Shown: positions 1-6,207 of the stretch, piece after piece
Layout: each line of letters starts with the position of its first letter
Numbering within the stretch: position 1 is the stretch's first letter
Assembly: GCA_021788415.1 (NCBI GenBank)
Contig: JAJYKR010000015.1
Coordinates: 1-8,643, forward strand
DNA: 8,643 nt
Direction of reading: 5' to 3'
Origin: an archaeon
GTDB lineage: Archaea > Thermoproteota > Nitrososphaeria > Nitrososphaerales > UBA183
Program-made: the position numbers and the translations under genes
Notes under the pieces: generated by a model
Database searches by the model: none
What the model was told of the DNA's origin: nothing
The model's input: only the letters and a program-made list of their open reading frames with translations

Positions 1-181
1 GCTGATCGCCCTCTCCGAGCGCCTGAGGGAGTACGTGGTGCTGCACGAGCTGACCCATCTCCTGGAGTTCGACCACTCCGCGCGTTTCAGGTCGAGGCTT
101 GCCAGGGTCTGTCCCGACTTCAGGGACCGCGAGAAGGAGCTGGACCTCGTTGCGCCCTACGACAGGCTTGCGCCCCCCTAG
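1..181 (+). CDS. YgjP/SprT-like zinc metallopeptidase, C-terminal fragment
   Basis: The open frame enters from the left edge (first full codon at base 2) and stops with TAG at 179-181, giving 59 C-terminal residues. It contains HELTHLLEFDH, the HExxH-x5-H zinc signature of the YgjP-type (DUF45) metal-dependent hydrolases, where the two His of HExxH and the distal His bind zinc and Glu is the general base. The signature is preceded by a Leu/Val-rich helix and followed by an Arg/Asp-rich tail ending in APP, which fits the C-terminal placement of this motif in the family. The gene faces a small membrane-protein gene with a 25-base gap between stop codons. The physiological substrate of this family is not established. 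The N-terminal part lies outside the window, so start, operon and promoter cannot be judged. Confidence 0.8.
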   Translation, partial: LIALSERLREYVVLHELTHLLEFDHSARFRSRLARVCPDFRDREKELDLVAPYDRLAPP

Positions 182-206
182 GCGCACCAGGCCCCGGGGA
201 CGGCCT

Positions 207-416
207 CTAGCTCTGACGTTCCTTGCGCTGCCTGCTGAACTTCCTCCGGTTCCTCAGGCTCACGGCAACGTAGAGGACGAAGATGAGCACTATGACAGCC
301 GGGTTGGTGAACAGCCGGTAGTACGCGAGCACGACCGCGAGGGCCGCCACGACCACGACGGCCAGCAGGAGCTTGTTCCTCGGGGTCAAATCGGCTCGCC
401 CAGCCGCCCGAATCAT
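207..416 (-). CDS. Small two-helix membrane protein, unknown function
   Basis: This 69-residue frame has a basic N-terminus (RAAGR...PRNK), a hydrophobic helix at about residues 16-33 and a second at about 38-54, then a strongly basic tail (RNRRKFSRQRKERQ). The positive charges at both ends predict a helical hairpin with both termini in the cytoplasm. I do not recognise the family. The ATG at 416 is the longest start. However, the only TATA-like element nearby (418-427) lies just 2-11 bases before it, so a transcript from that element would begin near 396 and miss the ATG. A TTG at 389-387 (residue 10) would then give a nearly leaderless 60-residue protein that keeps both helices. The gene diverges from the coiled-coil gene at 450 and converges on the metallopeptidase. 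That it is coding is supported by the clean hydrophobic pattern; its function is unknown. Confidence 0.6.
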   Translation of the reverse strand: MIRAAGRADLTPRNKLLLAVVVVAALAVVLAYYRLFTNPAVIVLIFVLYVAVSLRNRRKFSRQRKERQS

Positions 417-417
417 G

Positions 418-427
418 GATAAATATC
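418..427. promoter_or_regulatory. Shared TATA-like element between divergent genes
   Basis: GATAAATATC is AT-rich in an otherwise GC-rich stretch and nearly its own reverse complement. Its centre is about 27 bases before the GTG at 450, the spacing expected for a leaderless archaeal transcript of the coiled-coil gene. Read leftward, the same element would start a transcript near 396, just before the alternative TTG (389) of the small membrane-protein gene. The rightward role is well supported by spacing; the leftward role is inference. Confidence 0.6.
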
Positions 428-449
428 AAAGTGGGGGTGGGTTGATTGC

Positions 450-806
450 GTGAGCTATCAGCTATCGGGAGCCCAGGAGAGGCGGAGGAACAACGAGACC
501 AAGGCCAACGAGTACTACGAGCGGGTGAGGAGGCAGGAACAGGAGCTCCGGGACCTTCAGACGCAGCTCGGGAACACCGAGAAGCAGTATGCCGACCTCC
601 AGGCGCAGAAGGCTGACATGGACGCCAGGATGCGCGTCCTCACGACCGCCATGGACACGGCTACCCGCTCCCTGAACGAGCTCAAGACCCAGATAACGGG
701 TAAGAAGCAGAGCATAGAACGCGACCAGGGAGAGATGGAGAGGTACCAGAACGAGGTGGTGCGGCTCGACCGAGAGATAGGCGAGCTGATGAAACAGCGC
801 AAGTAA
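450..806 (+). CDS. Coiled-coil protein, unknown function
   Basis: A GTG start gives 118 residues. From about residue 8 to the C-terminus the sequence is almost uninterrupted charged helix (E, R, K, Q, with Leu/Met/Val at heptad spacing), for example in QEQELRDLQTQLGNTEKQ and in the C-terminal VVRLDREIGELMKQRK. It lacks Cys, a signal peptide and a membrane segment, so it should be a soluble, probably oligomeric, rod-like protein. Such low-complexity helices match many SMC-, prefoldin- and tropomyosin-like sequences by composition alone, so family assignment by similarity would be unreliable and I give none. The start is chosen because the TATA-like element at 418-427 is about 27 bases upstream, implying a leaderless mRNA. 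Its TAA ends at 806, directly abutting the last base of the opposing cyclase stop codon at 807. Confidence 0.75.
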   Translation: MSYQLSGAQERRRNNETKANEYYERVRRQEQELRDLQTQLGNTEKQYADLQAQKADMDARMRVLTTAMDTATRSLNELKTQITGKKQSIERDQGEMERYQNEVVRLDREIGELMKQRK

Positions 807-2750
807 CTAGTGCCTCAGGTGGCCGGCCAGGCCCGACTTCTGCAGCATGGCAGCGTATCTAGGGTCGGACCTGACTCCGTCCAAGTCCTTCTCAATGCCC
901 ATGAGGAGGAGGAACCTGTCGTGCCGCCTGTACGCTTCCTCGAGCAGATCGAACCCTCCGTCCTTGTCCCCCAGCGCGAAGTGACACGCAGCTAGGTAGA
1001 ACGGGCTCACCCCGTTCCCCGCCGCCTCTGCTTCGAGCTGCTTCAGAATCTCTCTGGCCTCGTCGGTTCTGCCAAGGCGGGCGTAAGCTCTCGCCCTAGC
1101 GAGTTTCACAACGGCGGGGCCCGCTAGCTTCGAATACTTCTCCAGACATTCCAGAAGCTCTTCCTTCCTGCCTGCCTTCAGGTACAGATCCATCAGTGTG
1201 GGGTACGCTGAGACGAAGTTCGGGTCCATTTCGAGCACCTTCTTTGCCTGCTCTATCCCGAGGTCGTATTCGCCCCTGTAGAAATGAGCGTCGGCCATGT
1301 TGGTGTTGATGATAAGAGAGAGGGGGCTCAGCTCCAGCGCCTTTCGCACCTCTACGTAATATTCGTCCAACCTTCCCTCCATCGCCAGAAGTTGCGCGTA
1401 CCACTGGTGCGCCGAGGGGTAGCTGGGGTTGAGCTCGATGGCGCGTTTGAACTCGAGCTCGGCCCTCCCAAGGTCCCTGTCGTACGCCTCGAAGAGCCCC
1501 GCGAGCACGGCGTGCGCCTCTGCCAGGTCGTTGTCGATTGAGAGGGCATGCAGCGCGGCGTCCTTGGCTTTGGGATAGTATTCGTCGGGAGCGAAATCAA
1601 AGTTGCTCGCCATCACGTTGTACGCCAGGGCCAGGCCGGCATGACCGAGGGCGAACGTGGGGTCCCTCGCGATGGCCTTCTCGAAGAGCTCGACCGCCTT
1701 CCCCAGGGCCTCTGGGGTCCTTTTGTTCCAGTAGAACGTCCCCTTCAGGTAGAGGTTGTGGGCCTCGGGGTCTGCCGTCGCCCCCCGCTCGAGCCTCGCC
1801 TTCTGTGATTCCACCAGCCTGACCTTGAGCGCCTCAGCGACCCTCTCCGCCACTTCGCTCTGCACCGTGAATACGTCGTCGAGCTGCTTGTCGTAGTTCT
1901 GGGCCCACAGGTGTCCCTCGTTCACGGCGTTGATCAGCTGGACCGTTATCCTGATCTTCGTCCCGGACTTCCTGACGCTCCCTTCGACGACGGTCCCGAC
2001 GCTCAGCTCCCTCCCTACCTCTGATATCCGCTTCGGGGCGGTCTTGTACTGCATGATCGAGGTCCTGGCAATCACCGTCAGCCCGGTCACCGACGACAGC
2101 GCGGTGATGATCTCCTCCGTCATGCCGTCTGCAAAGTACTCGTCGTTGGGGTCAGGGCTCATGTTCTTCAGGGGGAGGACGGCAACCCGCTTGCTGTCCA
2201 GCTCCCCGACCTCTTCCTTGTTCATCTCCCACGGCATGATGATTCTGTAGACGTCAAGGGGCGCCCTAACGTTCTTTAGGTTCTTCCCTTCAAGCAGTTC
2301 CATCGGCTCTTCGATCTTGTTGCGGACGTGGTCGTAGACCTGTTCTGAGATGCAGACCCCGTCTGGCGACGCCAGCGGTTCGATCCTGGATGAGACGTTG
2401 ACCGCGTCTCCCAGGATGTCGCCGCCGCTGTGGATGACGTCTCCGACGTGAATCCCGACCCGGATGTGGAGCCTCCTGGAGTCGGGCGCCGTAGAGTTCC
2501 TCTGGTGCATGGACTTCTGGATCTCCACCGCGCAGCGGACGGCTTCCAACGCGCTGGGGAACTCGACCAGGAACGCGTCGCCGACGGTCTTGACTTCCTT
2601 GCCCCCATGCCTCGCGACCAGGGGCCTCACGACCGCTCGGTGTTCCTCAAGGAGCTCGAGCGCCAGTTGCTCGTTGAGCTGCCCGAGTGAAGTGAATCCG
2701 ACGACGTCTGTGAACATGATGGCGGCAAGTCTCCGCTCCCCTTCGGACAA
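807..2750 (-). CDS. Class III adenylate/guanylate cyclase with TolB/FlgO-like and TPR regions
   Basis: This 647-residue cytosolic protein begins with a class III nucleotidyl cyclase domain (about 5-172). The metal-binding aspartates are visible as D15 (FTDVVGF) and D58 (KTVGDAF). The purine-selecting pair is K54 and D111, and the transition-state pair is N118 and R122 in DILGDAVNVSSR. With all of these present it should be active, and Lys/Asp favours ATP over GTP. Residues about 187-315 (VAVLPLKNMSPDP, FADGMTEEI, VVEGSVRKSG) match the TolB-N/FlgO-like region often fused to such cyclases in bacteria. From about 325 to 620 a series of TPR helices follows, probably for protein binding. There is no membrane segment. 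TTG at 2750 is preferred because a TATA-like element lies about 28 bases upstream and the cyclase fold starts at once. It follows the winged-helix gene by 43 bases but seems to have its own promoter. What receives the cyclic nucleotide is not visible here. Confidence 0.93.
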   Translation of the reverse strand: MSEGERRLAAIMFTDVVGFTSLGQLNEQLALELLEEHRAVVRPLVARHGGKEVKTVGDAFLVEFPSALEAVRCAVEIQKSMHQRNSTAPDSRRLHIRVGIHVGDVIHSGGDILGDAVNVSSRIEPLASPDGVCISEQVYDHVRNKIEEPMELLEGKNLKNVRAPLDVYRIIMPWEMNKEEVGELDSKRVAVLPLKNMSPDPNDEYFADGMTEEIITALSSVTGLTVIARTSIMQYKTAPKRISEVGRELSVGTVVEGSVRKSGTKIRITVQLINAVNEGHLWAQNYDKQLDDVFTVQSEVAERVAEALKVRLVESQKARLERGATADPEAHNLYLKGTFYWNKRTPEALGKAVELFEKAIARDPTFALGHAGLALAYNVMASNFDFAPDEYYPKAKDAALHALSIDNDLAEAHAVLAGLFEAYDRDLGRAELEFKRAIELNPSYPSAHQWYAQLLAMEGRLDEYYVEVRKALELSPLSLIINTNMADAHFYRGEYDLGIEQAKKVLEMDPNFVSAYPTLMDLYLKAGRKEELLECLEKYSKLAGPAVVKLARARAYARLGRTDEAREILKQLEAEAAGNGVSPFYLAACHFALGDKDGGFDLLEEAYRRHDRFLLLMGIEKDLDGVRSDPRYAAMLQKSGLAGHLRH

Positions 2751-2773
2751 GCGGGGCGCGACGGCGCAGGTTC

Positions 2774-2783
2774 GAGATAAGCC
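2774..2783 (-). promoter_or_regulatory. TATA-like promoter element of the cyclase gene
   Basis: Read on the minus strand the element is GGCTTATCTC, centred about 28 bases before the TTG start at 2750. The spacing supports leaderless transcription and the TTG start. It lies in the short gap after the winged-helix gene, so the cyclase may be expressed on its own as well as by read-through. Confidence 0.5.
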
Positions 2784-2793
2784 TATTCTGGGG

Positions 2794-3078
2794 TCAGATG
2801 GCGAGCCCGAACCCCTGCACGAAGGCTTCGGCCTTCCTCATCTCGATGAGGAACCCCACGCCCTTCGGGGTGATGCTGTACGTCCTGTTCTCCCCTTCCT
2901 GCTTCACTTCTATGAGCCCCTTGGCGGTGAGGTCGTCCAGGTACTTCACCAGCCTTTCATGCGACAGGTTCGCCTTGTAGAGTATGTGGGTGGGCTTGGC
3001 GTCCACCTCCTCCCTCACAGCGTTGAGGATGTCCAGGTTTATCCGGAGGACGCTCCTCTGTTTCTCACCTTGGGCCAA
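2794..3078 (-). CDS. Winged helix-turn-helix transcriptional regulator (HTH_45-like)
   Basis: The 94-residue protein has the typical archaeal small winged-helix pattern. An N-terminal helix RINLDILNAVRE is followed by the HTH region (KPTHILYKANLSHERLVKYL, residues 28-47), then DDLTAKGLIE (48-57), and a wing strand ending YSITPKGVGFLIE (67-79). KxTxIxYKANLS is characteristic of the PF14947-type regulators abundant in Thermoproteota and Nitrososphaeria. It probably binds DNA as a dimer; no ligand domain is present. The start is TTG at 3078-3076, which lies inside the upstream membrane-protein gene (14-base overlap). AGGAG at 3091-3087 sits 8 bases before this TTG, so translation is likely coupled. 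The pairing suggests that the membrane protein controls the regulator. This is a one-domain protein with no membrane segment of its own, unlike the ArnR type, which carries transmembrane helices. Confidence 0.88.
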   Translation of the reverse strand: MAQGEKQRSVLRINLDILNAVREEVDAKPTHILYKANLSHERLVKYLDDLTAKGLIEVKQEGENRTYSITPKGVGFLIEMRKAEAFVQGFGLAI

Positions 3079-3703
3079 CCACTTCGCTCCTGACCACGAA
3101 GGCTAGCAGAGATAGAAACCCGAAGAACTGGACGCTCGTCCCTATGACGAACAGCCCAGGCCCCAGCACCAGGACGGAGAAGAGGAGGACCACATGAGCG
3201 ATGAGGACCAGCCCAAAGGCGAGCAGCACCATGGCCGAAAACCTGCTCTTCCCTCCCGAACGGAGGAGCAGCCCCTGGAAGACGATGAAAGCCAGGAGGA
3301 GGATCGACACGAAGTAGCTGATCAGAGAAAATCGATACAGGCCGAGGGTCGCGGCCCCCGCGAGGACCACCGGCACCAGGGCCCCGGACCTGCCATAGGC
3401 CGCCCTGGCGTAGCTCACAGCCACGACGAGGTACGCCACCATCTGGAGCGCGAGGTACGAGAACGACGCGAGGAGCGTGAGCGTCCTCTCCGCAGGGAGC
3501 TCCACGAGCAGGCTCCCTGATACCAACGAGGTGCCCGCGTCCACTGCGAGGCCGACGCCCAGGAGCATGAAGCCGACGTCGATCGCGCCAAGGATGGGGC
3601 TCCCGACCAGCCTGTTGGACCTATACGCATAGTAGCTCGTAAGCAGCGCCACGAATGCGCTGCAGATGTTGAGCGCGAAGGTGACCACCGCGCCGCTTGG
3701 CAA
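3065..3703 (-). CDS. Seven-helix integral membrane protein, unknown function
   Basis: The 212-residue sequence has seven predicted transmembrane helices at about residues 6-27, 36-57, 76-99, 108-123, 126-147, 156-180 and 184-204. Basic loops after helices 1 (YRSNR), 3 (YARAAYGRSG), 5 (LLRSGGKSR) and 7 (VRSEVVGPR) all fall on one side, so the positive-inside rule predicts N-out, C-in. There is no Lys in helix 7, which argues against a retinal protein. No transport or enzyme motif is evident, and I do not recognise a named family. The gene overlaps the downstream winged-helix regulator, and such a pair commonly encodes a membrane sensor or the regulator's target; either is inference. The TTG start at 3703 is chosen for its distance (about 31 bases) from the TATA-like element near 3731-3738. 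An in-frame GTG five codons later is possible. Confidence 0.8.
   Translation of the reverse strand: MPSGAVVTFALNICSAFVALLTSYYAYRSNRLVGSPILGAIDVGFMLLGVGLAVDAGTSLVSGSLLVELPAERTLTLLASFSYLALQMVAYLVVAVSYARAAYGRSGALVPVVLAGAATLGLYRFSLISYFVSILLLAFIVFQGLLLRSGGKSRFSAMVLLAFGLVLIAHVVLLFSVLVLGPGLFVIGTSVQFFGFLSLLAFVVRSEVVGPR
3087..3091 (-). promoter_or_regulatory. Internal Shine-Dalgarno for the winged-helix gene
   Basis: Minus-strand AGGAG lies within the 3' coding end of the seven-helix membrane protein, 8 bases before the TTG at 3078. It fixes the start of the winged-helix protein and indicates translation from a shared mRNA. It contrasts with the largely leaderless starts elsewhere in the window. Confidence 0.6.
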
Positions 3704-3730
3704 CGAGAATCGTTCCGGCCAGGTTTCCGG

Positions 3731-3738
3731 CTTTAACC
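3731..3738 (-). promoter_or_regulatory. TATA-like promoter of the 7TM/winged-helix pair
   Basis: On the minus strand GGTTAAAG, preceded by CGAAA as a possible BRE, sits about 31 bases before the TTG at 3703. It is the first promoter of the leftward signalling cluster and is divergent from the secreted-protein promoter some 50 bases away. Confidence 0.5.
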
Positions 3739-3788
3739 TTTCGGAGCCTGCATCCGGACCGAAAGTCTAGACGTTCCTTTCCACCCCG

Positions 3789-3796
3789 CTAAATAC
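3789..3796 (+). promoter_or_regulatory. TATA-like promoter of the secreted protein
   Basis: CTAAATAC is centred about 33 bases before the ATG at 3826, predicting a leader of roughly 5-8 bases. It is the only AT-rich block in the upstream stretch apart from the divergent element at 3731-3738. Confidence 0.5.
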
Positions 3797-3825
3797 TCCG
3801 GAGCCCCAAAAGGGACATCACCGAC

Positions 3826-4371
3826 ATGAACACGAAGAAAATAGCAGTCGCGACGACGCTCGGGGCTTTCGCGGTCTTGGCCCTGCTCTTCGCCTACCCG
3901 GCGATGGCGGCCACCTCCGGCGCCCCACAGAACCCCAGCATCCAGCAGCTCTACATGCGCTCGGCCCACTCACCCTCCCAGAACATCCAGCTCTCCGTGG
4001 GCCAGACCATCATCCTGACCAGCGTGGCCGGGGGATACTGGGTGGTCGGCGAGCCGGGGAGCAACGGCACAGCTTCCGGGACCATGACCCTCCAGGTCAC
4101 CGGCGCCCTCTCGGGAGGCTACACGGTCTCGGTCACGGGTGGCACCCTGACCATCAACGGGACCGCCTACACCATCACGGGAGGCTCGGCTGAGCTAGGC
4201 CCGCACGGGCGCCTGGCAATCGGCCAGGGCCAGGCAGGGAGCACAACCTTCCTCTTCCTGGACAGGAACCTGGGGAGGTTCGGCGGCTCGAGCTACGGGG
4301 TCCTGCGGGTAGACCTGCAGAGCGGTTCCTCCCAGTTCGGAGCGCGGCTGCTAGTCACAACCTCGGCGTAA
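3826..4371 (+). CDS. Secreted beta-rich protein with signal peptide, unknown function
   Basis: The 181-residue protein starts with a classic Sec signal: MNTKK, a hydrophobic core (about 6-24), and a likely cleavage after AMA at residues 26-28. The mature part is rich in Gly, Ser and Thr with alternating hydrophobic residues (TMTLQVTGAL, YTVSVTGGTLTING, YGVLRVDLQSG), typical of an all-beta fold. Two N-G-T sequons (N80, N111) could carry archaeal N-glycans. It has no Cys and no C-terminal membrane anchor, so it should be released or held by other surface proteins. I do not recognise a named family. It is a single gene, divergent from the membrane-protein gene and followed by a T-tract. The ATG start is fixed by the signal peptide and promoter spacing. 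Confidence 0.8.
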   Translation: MNTKKIAVATTLGAFAVLALLFAYPAMAATSGAPQNPSIQQLYMRSAHSPSQNIQLSVGQTIILTSVAGGYWVVGEPGSNGTASGTMTLQVTGALSGGYTVSVTGGTLTINGTAYTITGGSAELGPHGRLAIGQGQAGSTTFLFLDRNLGRFGGSSYGVLRVDLQSGSSQFGARLLVTTSA

Positions 4372-4378
4372 GCGGGGA

Positions 4379-4408
4379 GCGGGACCGCCCGCCCCCACCC
4401 CTGTTTTT
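4379..4408 (+). terminator. Putative transcription terminator after the secreted protein
   Basis: A short GC hairpin (GCGGG-ACCG-CCCGC, 4379-4392) and a C-rich run are followed by five T at 4404-4408. Archaeal RNA polymerase needs mainly the T-tract, so the site is plausible, though five T is short and the hairpin may be incidental. Confidence 0.4.
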
Positions 4409-4423
4409 GAGGGCTGTCGGCAG

Positions 4424-4431
4424 ATTAATAC
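4424..4431 (+). promoter_or_regulatory. TATA-like promoter of the aldo/keto reductase
   Basis: ATTAATAC is centred about 35 bases before the TTG at 4462, which predicts a leader of roughly nine bases. It lies just after the T-tract that ends the preceding unit. Confidence 0.45.
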
Positions 4432-4461
4432 GCGGCAGGTCTGGCGGTCTTTTCATCAGCC

Positions 4462-5442
4462 TTGAAGTACAAGAGACTCGGAAGCGCGGGGATGAAGCTC
4501 AGCGAGCTTTCGCTGGGGGCCTGGGTCACCTACGGTGGCCAGGTGGGAGAGGACGCGGCGGCGAAGTGCATGGCGAAGGCCTTCGAACTCGGGGTGAACT
4601 TCTACGACAACGCCGAGGCCTACGCCCACGGCAACGCGGAGGTTGTCATGGGGAACGTGATCAAGAAGCTCGGCTGGACAAGGTCTGATATCGCGGTCTC
4701 GAGCAAGGTCTTCTGGGGCGGAGAGGGCCCCAACGACCAGGGGCTCTCGAGGAAGCACGTCTACGAGGCGTGCAGGAGGTCCCTGAAGCGCCTGCAGCTC
4801 GACTACCTCGACCTGTTCTTCTGCCACCGCCCGGACCCGAACACCCCCATCGAAGAGACGGTCAGGGCGATGGACGACCTCGTCCATCAGGGTCTGATAC
4901 TCTACTGGGGGACCTCCGAGTGGACGGCCGCGGACATCATGAGGGCCCACGCCATAGCGAGGGAGCTCGGCATGACCCCTCCCCAGATGGAGCAGCCCCA
5001 GTACAACATGTTCCACCGGGAGCGCGTAGAGAAGGAGTATCTTCCCCTCTACCGTGAGATTGGCCTCGGGACGACTATCTGGAGCCCCCTGGCCTCGGGG
5101 CTCCTGACCGGCAAGTACAACGACGGGATCCCCTCAGGGAGCAGGGCGACCCTCCCTGGCTACGAGTGGATCAGGGACCAGGTGATAACCCCAGAGAAGG
5201 TGTCCAAGGTCAGGAAGCTCGAGCCCATCGCGAAGGAGCTCGGGTGCACCATGGCACAGCTCGGGCTCGCGTGGACGCGGAGGAACGACGATGTGAGCAC
5301 CGTCATCACCGGCGCCACCACTCCGGAGCAGGTGGATGAGAACATGGCCTCTCTCGAGTATGTCTCTGCTCTTACGCCAGACATCCTGGCGCGCATCGAC
5401 GAGATCTTCGAGAACAAGCCCGACCTGGGCGTCGGCGACTGA
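4462..5442 (+). CDS. Aldo/keto reductase, Kv-beta-like (AKR6-type)
   Basis: This is a 326-residue NADPH-dependent TIM-barrel oxidoreductase. The catalytic tetrad is complete: D49 (FYDNAEAY), Y54, K82 (SSKVFWGG) and H122 (FFCHRPDP). Long blocks resemble the beta subunit of voltage-gated potassium channels as I remember it: [64 protein letters not shown] and a late [10 protein letters not shown] cofactor-phosphate motif. The mammalian protein has Asn where this one keeps the catalytic His. Length fits the AKR6 core without the channel-inactivating N-terminal extension. Likely activity is reduction of aldehydes or ketones in the cytosol; the substrate is unknown. TTG is chosen as start because MKYKRLG is the canonical AKR first strand. 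The nitroreductase remnant begins one base after its stop, so the two were probably one operon. Confidence 0.95.
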   Translation: MKYKRLGSAGMKLSELSLGAWVTYGGQVGEDAAAKCMAKAFELGVNFYDNAEAYAHGNAEVVMGNVIKKLGWTRSDIAVSSKVFWGGEGPNDQGLSRKHVYEACRRSLKRLQLDYLDLFFCHRPDPNTPIEETVRAMDDLVHQGLILYWGTSEWTAADIMRAHAIARELGMTPPQMEQPQYNMFHRERVEKEYLPLYREIGLGTTIWSPLASGLLTGKYNDGIPSGSRATLPGYEWIRDQVITPEKVSKVRKLEPIAKELGCTMAQLGLAWTRRNDDVSTVITGATTPEQVDENMASLEYVSALTPDILARIDEIFENKPDLGVGD

Positions 5443-5443
5443 T

Positions 5444-5621
5444 GTGGACGCCTTCGACGTCATCCGGACGAAGCTCGACATCAGGGAGTTCTCGTCAAAG
5501 CCCGTAGCCGGCGAGATCAGAGCGAAGGTACTCGAAGCCGCTCTCGGAAATAGCCTTCCTCGAGAAGCACGGGAACCCCCTGGGTCTCTCGGAAAGTAGC
5601 GCCAGGACGACAACGAAATAA
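5444..5621 (+). pseudogene. Nitroreductase-family remnant with internal deletion
   Basis: From GTG 5444 the frame reads DAFDVIRTKLDIREFSSKPV, then VLEAA. This is the N-terminal FMN-binding signature of nitroreductase-family proteins, where the Arg cluster contacts the phosphate. After about 33 residues the match ends, and in the +1 frame from 5535 the sequence reads KPLSEIAFLEKHGNPLGLS to a TAA at 5619-5621, resembling the C-terminal tail of the same family as I recall it. Such proteins are normally near 200 residues, so roughly 140 central residues are missing. Both readings share AAGCCGCT at 5535-5542, as expected for a deletion between short direct repeats. Without a frame change the first frame reaches TAG at 5597-5599. 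It starts one base after the reductase stop codon, so it was probably co-transcribed. A sequencing or assembly deletion cannot be ruled out. Confidence 0.75.
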
Positions 5622-5622
5622 A
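5615..5622 (+). promoter_or_regulatory. TATA-like promoter of the redoxin
   Basis: GAAATAAA, inside the last codons of the nitroreductase remnant, is centred about 27 bases before the ATG at 5646. This is exact spacing for a leaderless transcript and selects the first of the two adjacent ATG codons. Confidence 0.6.
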
Positions 5623-5645
5623 CGACCGCAAAGCTCGTTGGAACC

Positions 5646-6197
5646 ATGATGCCTTCGACCCTGACGCTGGGCTCCCGAGCCCCGGACTTCGACCTCCCAG
5701 GGGTCGACGGGCGGAACCATTCTCTCGGCTCGTTCAAGGACAAGCCGGTCCTCGTGGTGATGTTCACCTGCAACCACTGCCCCTATGTGAAGGACTACGA
5801 GGAAAGGATGGTCGCGATCCAGAGGGACTACGCGTCCAGAGGCGTCCAGCTGGTGGCCGTCAACTCCAACGACGAGGGCGCTAATCCTGAGGACAGCCTC
5901 CCCCGGATGGTCGACCGCGCCCGAGACAAGGGGTTCAACTTCCCATATCTGAGGGACGAGTCGCAGAAGGTGGTCGAAGCCTACGGCGGCGTGTGCACCC
6001 CCCACATCTTCGCGTTCGACAGGGGACGGGCGCTGCGCTACAGGGGGAGGATCGACGACTCCAGGGACGCCTCCAAGATCACCGCGCACGACCTGCGGAA
6101 CGCCCTCGACGACCTTCTGGCAGGGAGGGACGTCAGGGTGCCAGACACCAGGCCATTCGGCTGCAGCATCAAGTGGTACTCTGCGAAGCCCTCCTAG
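5646..6197 (+). CDS. Thioredoxin-fold redoxin (PRX_like1 type)
   Basis: The 183-residue protein has a thioredoxin fold of the AhpC/TSA-like kind. APDFDLPGVDG (12-22) is the usual opening, followed by VLVVMFTCNHCPYV with a C42-x-x-C45 pair at the active-site position. VQLVAVNSND (67-76) is the next core strand, and VCTPHIFAFD (116-125) gives the cis-Pro119 loop. C117 and C173 (FGCSIKW) are extra cysteines that could form further disulfides. There is no signal peptide or lipobox, so it is cytoplasmic. It should reduce peroxides or protein disulfides through the CxxC pair; the exact substrate of this subfamily is not established. The ATG at 5646 is supported by the TATA-like element. The next gene follows after 10 bases, which suggests an operon. 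Confidence 0.9.
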   Translation: MMPSTLTLGSRAPDFDLPGVDGRNHSLGSFKDKPVLVVMFTCNHCPYVKDYEERMVAIQRDYASRGVQLVAVNSNDEGANPEDSLPRMVDRARDKGFNFPYLRDESQKVVEAYGGVCTPHIFAFDRGRALRYRGRIDDSRDASKITAHDLRNALDDLLAGRDVRVPDTRPFGCSIKWYSAKPS

Positions 6198-6207
6198 GCT
6201 GACCACA

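Noticed and set aside
2464..3093. 209-codon plus-strand frame across the cyclase start and winged-helix gene
   Set aside because: It spans two supported minus-strand genes and a promoter, with no coherent domain.
3065..3703. Seven-helix protein as a rhodopsin
   Set aside because: Helix 7 (GLFVIGTSVQFFGFLSLLAF) lacks the lysine needed for retinal attachment.
4456..5016. 186-codon minus-strand frame opposite the aldo/keto reductase
   Set aside because: The plus strand encodes an unmistakable reductase; the antisense frame has no motif.
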